Part shown: in pieces, positions 1 through 6,115 of the stretch
How the letters are laid out: every line of letters begins with the position of its first letter
Position numbering within the stretch: the stretch's first letter is position 1
NCBI GenBank assembly: GCA_946886995.1
Contig: CAMPJU010000086.1
Location: 1-6,168 of the forward strand
Reading direction: 5' to 3'
DNA from: an uncultured Lysobacteraceae bacterium
GTDB lineage: Bacteria > Pseudomonadota > Gammaproteobacteria > Xanthomonadales > Xanthomonadaceae
DNA: 6,168 nucleotides
Notes under the pieces: model-generated
Database searches by the model: none
Seen by the model: only the letters and a program-made list of their open reading frames with translations
What the model was told of the DNA's origin: nothing
Translations under genes and position numbers: made by a program

Positions 1-1456
1 CGTCGGCGAGGGCCACGTAGCCGTCGGGGCGCAACAGGTATGCGGCATCGCGGGCCAGGCCGGCGCGCCCGTGCGCCGCGGTCCACTCGAACCGGCGAAA
101 AGCGATCGCACGCTGGTCGCACCAGGCCTGCAGTTCGCGCCGGGATTCGCCGTACACGTGCAACTGCCAGCCGATCGCCGGCAGCTGCGCGAAGTTGTCC
201 GCGCCGCCCGCGTCGACCCAGGGCAGGCGGTCGCCGCCCTGGACGTCGCCAGCCTCGCCTGCGCTCAGCGGGCTGTCGCGATAGTCCATCGTCGTCTGCG
301 ACACGGTCTCGAACAGGAACGTGCCGAGGCTGCGGAAGCGGTAGGCCAGGCTCGCCAGCTGCGGGGCGATCCAGGTCTTGGCGAAGTTGGCCACGGCCGT
401 GTCGCTGGTGACCAGGGTGAACGCACGGTCCGTCGTCGCGACCAGCGTGCGCGCGAACGCCATGCGCTCGATGGCGTAGCTGTCGAGCAGCGCGTCCGGG
501 GCGCGGCCCTGCAACACGTCCGCCAGCTTCCAGCCCAGGTTGATGGCGTCGACGATGCCGGTGTTCATGCCCTGGCCGCCGGCGGGGCTGTGGATGTGGG
601 CGGCGTCGCCGAGCAGGAACACGCGGCCGTGGCGGAACGCGTCCGCGACCCGGTGGTGCACGCGGTAGGTGGAGAACCAGTTGACCTTGTCGATCCGCAA
701 TCCGAGGCTGGCGCCCGCCTCCTTGTCGACGTCGGCGAAGGTCAACGCGTCCGGGTCGTCCGCACGCTCGTCGCGCACCGTGCCGACCAGGCGTGCCCTG
801 CCATGGGTGTCGTAAGGCAGGACGAGGATGAAGTCGCTGCCTTCCAGCGCCACGTGCCCCTCGTCGACGGCAGCCAGGCCGCCCAGTTCCACGTCCGCCA
901 CGTAGAAGACATGTTTGTAGGTGCCGCCTTCGAATCCGGTACCGAGCGCGTGGCGCACGGTGGAACCGGCCCCGTCGCAGCCGGCCAGGTAGCGGCAGGT
1001 CGCCCGCTGTTCGCTTCCGTCCGGCAGCCGCAATCGGGCGATGGCGCGCTCGCCGGTGTCTTCGAAGTCCAGCAGTGCCGTGTTGCGTTCGACCGTGACG
1101 CCCAGGGCCTGCAACGCATCCACCAGCAGGCGCTCGTGGTGGTCCTGCGGATACACGAGCACGAACGGGTAGGGCGAGACATCGGCGCCGGCATCCCCGA
1201 ACACGATGCGCGCGCGTTGCTTCCCCCGGGCCCAGACGTTCATCGCCGGGATCCGGTGGCCGGCGGCGATCACCGCATCGGCCAGGCCCAGCTGCCGGTA
1301 GAGCTCCAGCGTGCGCGCCTGCACCGCCAGCGCCCGCGACGTCTCACCCGGCCCGGTGCTCCGGTCGATGATCCGCACGCCCACGCCCTGCCGGGTCAGC
1401 CAGAGCGCCAGGACCAGCCCGGTGGGACCTGCGCCGACGATCAGGACGTCTGCCAT
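1..1456 (-). CDS. FAD-dependent aromatic-ring monooxygenase (PheA/TfdB type), 3' end cut by window edge
   Basis: This is a flavoprotein hydroxylase of the class A (PF01494) family, which uses NAD(P)H and O2 to hydroxylate aromatic or polyketide-like substrates in the cytoplasm. The frame is open for 485 codons from the ATG at 1454-1456 to the window edge, with no stop. Visible motifs are the N-terminal Rossmann GxGxxG (VGAGPTG, residues 7-13) with an acidic residue closing the second strand (D31), the DG motif (CDGAGSTVR, D161), and the second FAD-binding GD motif (GDAAHIHSPAGGQGMNTG, D284). The last residues (LLRPDGYVAL) match the end of the thioredoxin-like C-terminal domain typical of phenol-hydroxylase-like members, so probably only a few dozen residues are missing. 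The next upstream ATG (1464) is out of frame, which fixes this start. There is no convincing Shine-Dalgarno. The substrate cannot be told; rifampicin-, pentachlorophenol- and anthracycline-type monooxygenases share this architecture. Confidence 0.93.
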   Translation of the reverse strand, partial: MADVLIVGAGPTGLVLALWLTRQGVGVRIIDRSTGPGETSRALAVQARTLELYRQLGLADAVIAAGHRIPAMNVWARGKQRARIVFGDAGADVSPYPFVLVYPQDHHERLLVDALQALGVTVERNTALLDFEDTGERAIARLRLPDGSEQRATCRYLAGCDGAGSTVRHALGTGFEGGTYKHVFYVADVELGGLAAVDEGHVALEGSDFILVLPYDTHGRARLVGTVRDERADDPDALTFADVDKEAGASLGLRIDKVNWFSTYRVHHRVADAFRHGRVFLLGDAAHIHSPAGGQGMNTGIVDAINLGWKLADVLQGRAPDALLDSYAIERMAFARTLVATTDRAFTLVTSDTAVANFAKTWIAPQLASLAYRFRSLGTFLFETVSQTTMDYRDSPLSAGEAGDVQGGDRLPWVDAGGADNFAQLPAIGWQLHVYGESRRELQAWCDQRAIAFRRFEWTAAHGRAGLARDAAYLLRPDGYVALAD

Positions 1457-1462
1457 CCGTCC

Positions 1463-1491
1463 ATGTAAGGCGCGGCGCGGCGGCCGGTCAA
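1463..1491 (-). promoter_or_regulatory. Possible sigma-70-like promoter of the monooxygenase gene
   Basis: On the minus strand TTGACC (1491-1486) and TTACAT (1468-1463) are separated by exactly 17 bp. The -35 matches the consensus at five of six positions; the -10 is poor and lacks the conserved second A. Counting from the -10, transcription would begin at about 1456, which is the A of the monooxygenase ATG, so the transcript would be leaderless. That would fit the absence of a ribosome binding site. This is prediction by eye only. Confidence 0.3.
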
Positions 1492-1528
1492 GCAAAGCGG
1501 GACCCTTGCCGGTTCCGCTAACCTGCCC

Positions 1529-1553
1529 GCCAACGCATAGACGGGCGGTTGGC
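1529..1553 (+). repeat. Inverted repeat abutting the LD-carboxypeptidase start codon
   Basis: GCCAAC (1529-1534) and its exact complement GTTGGC (1548-1553) flank a 13-nt loop and end directly before the ATG at 1554. An alternative 5-bp stem, GCCCG (1525-1529) with CGGGC (1542-1546), overlaps it. In RNA either stem would tie up the only G-rich stretch that could act as a ribosome binding site; in DNA it could be an operator. Six-bp inverted repeats are common by chance in GC-rich DNA, so the function is unproven. Confidence 0.3.
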
Positions 1554-2618
1554 ATGCACAGGCGACAGTTCCTCGGGGGTGCGGCGCTGGCGGGGCTGGT
1601 GCCGCTGGTGGCGGGCGTTGGCGGGTCCGCGGCTGCAGCCGTTCCGGCCGCCAGTGCGCGGTCGCGCGTCCTGCCGAAGCCCCTCCAACCAGGCGACACC
1701 ATCGGGCTGGTCAGCCCCTCCGCGGCGGTCGATGCGCGGCTGACGCTGCAACTCGCCCGCGAGGCGATGGAAGCGCTCGGCTTCAAGGTCAGGCTGGCGC
1801 CCCACTACGACGACCGCTACGGCCACCTCGCCGGCACGGACGCGGAGCGCGCCGGCGACCTCAACGCGATGTTCGCGGATCCCGACGTCGACGGCATCGT
1901 CTGCGTCCGCGGCGGCTCGGGCGCCGCGCGGCTGCTGCCGCTGCTCGACTACGCCACGATCCGCGCGAACCCGAAGGTGCTGCTGGGCTACTCGGACATC
2001 ACCGCGCTGCACAACGCACTGCTCGCGAAGGCGGGCCTGGTGACCTTCCACGGGCCGATCGGGGCGGGCAGCTGGAACCCGTTCAACGTGGACCAGTTCA
2101 AGCGGATGTTCTTCGAGCGCGAACTGATGCGGTATCGCAACGTCGTGACCGACGCGGACGACGAACTGGTGCCGCGCGAGAACCGCACCCTCACGATCAC
2201 GGGCGGCAAGGCGCGCGGCGAGCTCATCGGCGGCAACCTGACGGTGCTGACGGCGATCGCCGGCTCGCCGTACCTGCCGGACTTCGCCGGGCGGATCCTG
2301 TTCCTGGAAGACGTGGAGGAGGCGCCGTACCGCGTCGACCGCATGCTCACCACGCTCAAGCTGATGGGCGCGCTGGACGCCATCGCCGGCTTCATCTTCG
2401 GCGACTGCACCGACTGCGATCCGGGCGCGGGCTACGGTTCGCTGACGCTGGACCAGATCTTCGACGACCACATCCGGCCGTTGGGGATCCCTGCCTACCG
2501 CGGTGCGATGATCGGGCACATCAAGGAGCAATTCATCGTGCCGCACGGCGGCGCGGTGGAAATGGATGCGGACGCGGGCACGTTCCGGATGCTGGCGCCG
2601 GTGTTCCAGGGCACCTGA
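1554..2618 (+). CDS. Exported LD-carboxypeptidase, peptidase family S66 (LdcA-like)
   Basis: This 354-residue protein belongs to the S66 LD-carboxypeptidase family, which removes the terminal D-alanine from the L,D bond of murein tetrapeptides during peptidoglycan recycling; relatives include MccF microcin immunity proteins. The N terminus (HRRQFLGGAALAGLVPLVAG) is a twin-arginine-type signal: Arg-Arg followed by Phe-Leu, then a hydrophobic Ala/Gly stretch, with likely cleavage near residues 29-36. The mature part starts with the family's GDTIGLVSPSA (47-57), then RGGSGAARLLPLLDY. The nucleophile elbow GYSDIT gives Ser147; Glu252 (LFLEDVEE) and His322 (GHIKEQF) complete the triad, with spacings close to those of the Pseudomonas enzyme. 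The frame extends upstream to 1311, but that part overlaps the monooxygenase and lacks homology, so the ATG at 1554 is chosen; its ribosome binding site is weak. Classical LdcA is cytoplasmic, so export implies work on periplasmic muropeptides or another peptide substrate. Confidence 0.95.
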   Translation: MHRRQFLGGAALAGLVPLVAGVGGSAAAAVPAASARSRVLPKPLQPGDTIGLVSPSAAVDARLTLQLAREAMEALGFKVRLAPHYDDRYGHLAGTDAERAGDLNAMFADPDVDGIVCVRGGSGAARLLPLLDYATIRANPKVLLGYSDITALHNALLAKAGLVTFHGPIGAGSWNPFNVDQFKRMFFERELMRYRNVVTDADDELVPRENRTLTITGGKARGELIGGNLTVLTAIAGSPYLPDFAGRILFLEDVEEAPYRVDRMLTTLKLMGALDAIAGFIFGDCTDCDPGAGYGSLTLDQIFDDHIRPLGIPAYRGAMIGHIKEQFIVPHGGAVEMDADAGTFRMLAPVFQGT

Positions 2619-2630
2619 AGCCGCCGGCGT

Positions 2631-2668
2631 TCACGGAATGCAGACGGACCGTGATGCGATCTTCACGG
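2631..2668 (+). repeat. Paired TTCACGG direct repeats around a complementary CCGTGA
   Basis: TTCACGG occurs at 2630-2636 and again at 2662-2668, 32 bp apart (about three helical turns). Between them CCGTGA (2649-2654) is the exact complement of TCACGG. The middle element can therefore pair with either flank, giving two mutually exclusive 6-bp hairpins with loops of 12 nt and 8 nt. No T-run follows, so it does not look like a standard intrinsic terminator. It lies in the only gap between the carboxypeptidase and the kinase and could be a regulator-binding site. Chance occurrence is not excluded. Confidence 0.3.
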
Positions 2669-2690
2669 GCTTGAGGGGACGGGTGGAAAC

Positions 2691-2694
2691 GAGG
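2691..2694 (+). promoter_or_regulatory. Ribosome binding site of the hybrid kinase
   Basis: GAGG sits 8 nt before the ATG at 2703, a normal Shine-Dalgarno spacing. It supports this ATG as the kinase start. Confidence 0.6.
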
Positions 2695-2702
2695 CTTTCC
2701 TG

Positions 2703-5015
2703 ATGGGGCTAGGGTCCGGCGCGGACGAACGATTGGCGGCCGAACGCGTGCAGCTGGCACTGGATGCCGGGGCGATCATCGGTACCTGGGTCTGGAGCAT
2801 CCCCGACGACCTGTTCATCGCCGACGAGCGTTTCGCCCACAGCTTCGGAATGGATCCGGACGCCATCCGGGAGGGCCTGCCGCTCGACAGGTTGTTCGAA
2901 GCCATCCATCCCGACGACCGCGAGCGCGTGGGCGCGGCGGTGTCGGAGGCGCTCCAGCAGGGTGGCCGTTACAGGTGCGAATACCGCGTGCGCCGCGCGG
3001 ACGGCCAGTACCGGTGGGTGGCGGCCAGCGGGCGCGTCGAACTGGACGGCGAGGGCAAGCCCGCGCGCTTCCCGGGCGTGCTGCTGGACGACGACGACCG
3101 CCGGCGCGTCGCGGAAGAGCGAGACCGCGCCAATGCCCTGCTGCACACCTTCATCGAGGCGGTCCCCGGCGTGGTGTACGCCAAGGACCGCCAGGGGCGG
3201 CTGATCGTCGGCAATCGCGGCGTCTCGGACCTGCTCGGCGTCGCGCCGGGCGAGTTCATCGGCAAGACGGACATGGAACTGATCGCCGACAAGGTCCAGG
3301 CCGCGGAGGTGATGGAGACGGACCGCCGCATCATGGAGAGCGGCGTGGCCAGGCAGATCGAGGAGGACATCCGGATGGCCGACGGATCGCCCGCGACCTG
3401 GCTGTCCACCAAGGCGCCGTTCCGCGATGCCCAGGGCAACGTGGTCGGCCTGATCGGCGCATCGCTGGACATCACCGACCGCAAGCGGATGGAGACCGCG
3501 CTGCGATTGTCCGAGCAGCGCAGTGCGCTCGCGCTGGACGTCGCCGAGCTTGGCACCTGGTCGATCGAGCGGGATGCCCGGCGGATCGAACTGGATTCGC
3601 GGGCTGCGCAGATCTGCGGCCTGGCCGCGGATGTCGGCGACATCGGGCTGGACGCCGCCGCCGCGCTCGTGCATCCCGACGACTGGGGCCGGGTCGAGGC
3701 CCGCATGAAGGACGCGCTTTCCGCGCCGGCGAGCGCGGAATTCGTCGAGGATTTCCGCGTGGTCCGGTCCACCGGTGACGTGGCATGGGTGGCGTGCCGG
3801 GGACAGGTCCGGGTGGACGTGGAGCCCGCGGATGGTGGGGGCAAGGTGCTGATCGGCACCATGCTCGACGTGACCGAGCGGCGCCGCATGATCGAGAGCC
3901 TGGAGCTGGGCGACCGCCGCAAGGACGAGTTCCTGGCGATGCTCGCCCACGAGTTGCGCAATCCGCTCGCGCCGATCGGCACCGCCGCGCAGCTGTTGCA
4001 GTTGACGCCCGGGAACGTCGACCGGGTGCGCGAAGTGGCAGCCGTCATCGAGCGCCAGGTCAACCACATGACGGACCTGGTGGACGACCTGCTCGACGTT
4101 TCCCGCGTGACGCGCGGCCTGGTGGTGTTCGACCGCGAGCCGGTGGTGATCAACAACGTCATCGCCACCGCCGTCGAACAGGTGGCACCACTGCTGAAGG
4201 CGCGCGACCACGTGCTGGACCTGCGGCCGCCGGAATGCGAGGCCGTCGTGCTGGGCGACCGCCACCGGCTGGTGCAGGTGGTCTCGAACCTGCTCAACAA
4301 CGCCGCGAAGTTCACCCCGCCCGGTGGCGCCATCACCCTGCATTGCGAGGTCTCCGCGGACGGGGTGGCCATCCGCGTCAGCGACAACGGCATCGGGATG
4401 GAACCGGACCTGGTGCCCTATGTCTTCGAATTGTTCAGCCAGGCCGCGCGCACGCCCGACCGGGCGCAGGGCGGGTTGGGCATCGGCCTGGCGCTGGTGC
4501 GGACGATCGTCCAGGCGCACGGTGGCACGGTGACGGCGAAGAGCGCGGGGGCCGGACGAGGGAGCGAGTTCAACGTGGCGCTGCCGCGGGCCGCGGTCGC
4601 GCCGCCGCGGTCGCCGCCCGAATCGGGCGAGCGGCCGGCAGCGGGGCGCAGGAAAATCCTGGTCGTGGACGACAACCTGGACGCGGGCAGCACGCTCGCG
4701 ATGGCGCTCGAGATCCAGGGCCACGACGTGTCCATCGCCACCGATGGCCAGGCCGCGCTGGACCTGGTGGCGGCCGACACGGACTGGGATGTCTTCATCC
4801 TGGACATCGGGATGCCGGACATCACCGGCCTGGAGCTCGCGGTGCACCTGCGACGGCTGGTCGGTGGCCGGCCGGTACGCTTCATCGCCTTGACCGGCTA
4901 CGGGCAGGACCGGGACCTGGAGATGTCGCGCGATGCCGGCTTCGACCACCACATGACCAAGCCTCCCGACCTGGCGGAGATCCAGCGCCAGCTCGAGATG
5001 CCCGGTCGGCCCTGA
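2703..5015 (+). CDS. Hybrid sensor histidine kinase, PAS-PAS-PAS-HisKA-HATPase-REC
   Basis: This 770-residue protein has no signal peptide or membrane segment and should be a cytoplasmic sensor. PAS1 (about 20-130) and PAS3 (about 270-393) are both PAS_3-like, sharing GTW near the start and a HPDD motif, which suggests internal duplication; PAS2 (about 145-260) is of the PAS_4 kind and ends in DITDRKRME. The dimerisation domain (about 405-470) has the H-box FLAMLAHELRNPLAPI with phospho-acceptor His416. The ATPase domain (about 515-628) shows the N-box (SNLLNNAAKF, 528-537), DNGIG (561-565) and GLGIGL (591-596). After a proline-rich linker, the receiver domain (about 650-766) has the acidic pair D656/D657, phospho-acceptor D701, T731 and K753, so all catalytic residues are present. 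There is no Hpt or DNA-binding output domain, so phosphate must pass to a separate partner or the receiver must act by feedback. The ligand is unknown. The hydrolase gene follows after 17 bp, implying co-transcription. Confidence 0.97.
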   Translation: MGLGSGADERLAAERVQLALDAGAIIGTWVWSIPDDLFIADERFAHSFGMDPDAIREGLPLDRLFEAIHPDDRERVGAAVSEALQQGGRYRCEYRVRRADGQYRWVAASGRVELDGEGKPARFPGVLLDDDDRRRVAEERDRANALLHTFIEAVPGVVYAKDRQGRLIVGNRGVSDLLGVAPGEFIGKTDMELIADKVQAAEVMETDRRIMESGVARQIEEDIRMADGSPATWLSTKAPFRDAQGNVVGLIGASLDITDRKRMETALRLSEQRSALALDVAELGTWSIERDARRIELDSRAAQICGLAADVGDIGLDAAAALVHPDDWGRVEARMKDALSAPASAEFVEDFRVVRSTGDVAWVACRGQVRVDVEPADGGGKVLIGTMLDVTERRRMIESLELGDRRKDEFLAMLAHELRNPLAPIGTAAQLLQLTPGNVDRVREVAAVIERQVNHMTDLVDDLLDVSRVTRGLVVFDREPVVINNVIATAVEQVAPLLKARDHVLDLRPPECEAVVLGDRHRLVQVVSNLLNNAAKFTPPGGAITLHCEVSADGVAIRVSDNGIGMEPDLVPYVFELFSQAARTPDRAQGGLGIGLALVRTIVQAHGGTVTAKSAGAGRGSEFNVALPRAAVAPPRSPPESGERPAAGRRKILVVDDNLDAGSTLAMALEIQGHDVSIATDGQAALDLVAADTDWDVFILDIGMPDITGLELAVHLRRLVGGRPVRFIALTGYGQDRDLEMSRDAGFDHHMTKPPDLAEIQRQLEMPGRP

Positions 5016-5020
5016 CCACG

Positions 5021-5028
5021 AAGGAGAG
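5021..5028 (+). promoter_or_regulatory. Strong ribosome binding site of the MBL-fold hydrolase
   Basis: AAGGAGAG contains a near-perfect anti-Shine-Dalgarno complement, with GGAG (5023-5026) 6 nt before the ATG at 5033. It is the best ribosome binding site in the window. It lies in the 17-bp gap after the kinase stop, so the hydrolase is likely translated efficiently from the shared transcript. Confidence 0.85.
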
Positions 5029-5032
5029 CGAC

Positions 5033-5869
5033 ATGTCGAAAATGCACTTGCTGCAGGGTGCGGTCCTTGCTGCCCTGCTCGCGGCGGGGGCGCCGGCCAG
5101 GGCGGCGGACGTCGCGCTTTCGCGCCTGGATTGCGGCGGCGCGCCCGCGCCACACAGTGTCGCCGCATTCTCGGACACCTACGCTTACCCGGACCTGCAG
5201 CTGCAACTGGTCTACAGCTGCTACCTGGTGCGGCATGGCGACCGCTACATGGTCTGGGACACCGGCCAGCCGGCGGACGGCTCGCCGCGGGCGCCGAAGG
5301 TGTCGCTGGTCGACCAGCTTGCGCAGGCCGGCATCGCGCCGGGCGACATCGATTTCGTCGGCATCAGCCACTACCACAACGACCACACCGGGCAGCTCGC
5401 CGCGTTCCCGGGCGCGACGCTGGTCATCGGGCACGGCGACTGGGCGTCGGTGCGTCCGGAGGCGACGCCGGACGGGATGCCTGCCGCGGACTACGCGCGG
5501 CGGCGGGCGCCGTTCGCGCACTGGACGTCGGGCGCGGGCAGCGTCGAAGCGCTTCGCACGCCGCAGCACGATGTCTTCGGCGACGGGTCGGTCGTGATGC
5601 TCAGGCTGCCCGGCCACACGCCCGGCCACCACGGACTGCTGGTCCGCCTGGAAGGCAAGGGCAACGTCCTGCTCACCGGCGACGTGACCCATTTCCACGA
5701 GAACTACGACACCAACGGCGTGCCGAACTGGAACACCGACCGCGCCGACTCGCTCGCCTCGATCGACCGTTTCCGGAGGATCGCCGACAACCTCGATGCC
5801 ACGGTCGTGATCCAGCACGACCCCCGCGACGTCGACAAGCTGCCGGCGTTCCCGGCATTCGTGGAGTAG
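5033..5869 (+). CDS. Secreted metallo-beta-lactamase fold hydrolase, N-acyl homoserine lactonase family
   Basis: This 278-residue protein begins with a Sec-type signal peptide (basic start, Leu/Ala core, ARA|AD at about 24/25), so it should act in the periplasm or outside. The mature chain has a layout like AHL lactonases of the AiiA/AttM type: LDCGG near the start, then SCYLVRHGDRYMVWDTGQP. The dinuclear zinc site is complete: H113, H115, D117 and H118 (HYHNDHTG), H195 (PGHTPGHH), D217 (LTGDVTHFHE) and H262 (IQHDPRD). AHL lactonases open the lactone ring of quorum-sensing signals. In AiiA a Tyr three residues after the bridging Asp contacts the substrate; here that position is His220. The family assignment is firm for the fold, moderate for AHL as substrate; another lactone or ester is possible. 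The gene sits between the kinase (17 bp) and the DUF3228-like gene (2 bp), in an apparent operon. Confidence 0.92.
   Translation: MSKMHLLQGAVLAALLAAGAPARAADVALSRLDCGGAPAPHSVAAFSDTYAYPDLQLQLVYSCYLVRHGDRYMVWDTGQPADGSPRAPKVSLVDQLAQAGIAPGDIDFVGISHYHNDHTGQLAAFPGATLVIGHGDWASVRPEATPDGMPAADYARRRAPFAHWTSGAGSVEALRTPQHDVFGDGSVVMLRLPGHTPGHHGLLVRLEGKGNVLLTGDVTHFHENYDTNGVPNWNTDRADSLASIDRFRRIADNLDATVVIQHDPRDVDKLPAFPAFVE
5863..5866 (+). promoter_or_regulatory. Ribosome binding site of the DUF3228-like gene, inside the hydrolase 3' end
   Basis: GGAG lies 5 nt before the ATG at 5872, within the last codons of the hydrolase gene. With the hydrolase stop only 2 bp before the next start, this suggests translational coupling. 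Confidence 0.6.
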
Positions 5870-5871
5870 GC

Positions 5872-6115
5872 ATGTCCATCGTCCTGACCGAGTTCGCGCG
5901 CGCCCGGCTGTTCCGCGCGAACCGCCGCAACACGATCCAGGACGTCGCGCCGGACGCGTTCGAGCGGCACCTCAACGACGTGCCGCCGATCGCGGTGCTC
6001 GACGGCTACGCGCCATTCTGCAAGCTGCACGTGCACCGGAACTGGACGTCCACCCGTTGCCTCGCCGTGCCGATCACCGACGACAACCGGCACCTGCTGC
6101 GCTCCGACTACGAAG
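5872..6115 (+). CDS. DUF3228-like protein, N-terminal 81 codons only (contig end)
   Basis: The genuine sequence encodes 81 codons, starting MSIVLTEFARARLF and including the very typical stretch LDGYAPFCKLHVHRNWTSTR, then PITDDNRHLLRSDYE. From memory this resembles the DUF3228 family, small soluble proteins of roughly 200 residues with unknown function; no search could be run. There is no signal peptide or membrane segment in the part seen. The start is set by the ATG 2 bp after the hydrolase stop and a GGAG upstream. The frame formally continues to 6153, but everything after base 6115 is sequencing adapter, so the last residues of that longer frame (from about position 82) are artefact. The gene is truncated by the assembly, not by a mutation. 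The role of this protein beside a kinase and a lactonase is unknown. Confidence 0.75.

Noticed and set aside
71..1468. A 465-codon open frame on the plus strand
   Set aside because: It is the shadow of the monooxygenase on the other strand, which has FAD motifs throughout. The plus-strand product has low-complexity composition and no motif.
1518..2546. A 342-codon minus-strand frame opposite the carboxypeptidase
   Set aside because: The plus strand here encodes a complete S66 peptidase with its triad. The antisense product is compositionally biased and unrecognisable.
2619..2702. An intrinsic terminator after the carboxypeptidase gene
   Set aside because: The short hairpins there are not followed by a T-run, so termination is not supported.
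3785..5032. An N-terminal extension of the hydrolase frame by about 416 codons
   Set aside because: It overlaps the kinase in another frame and is a Gly/Arg/Ala-rich shadow. The ATG at 5033 has a strong ribosome binding site and is followed by a signal peptide.
2709..5168. An 819-codon open frame on the minus strand, antisense to the kinase
   Set aside because: It mirrors the kinase codons in a high-GC genome where antisense stops are rare. Its translation is rich in Arg, His, Val and Gln with no recognisable domain, while the plus strand encodes a complete multi-domain protein with every catalytic motif.
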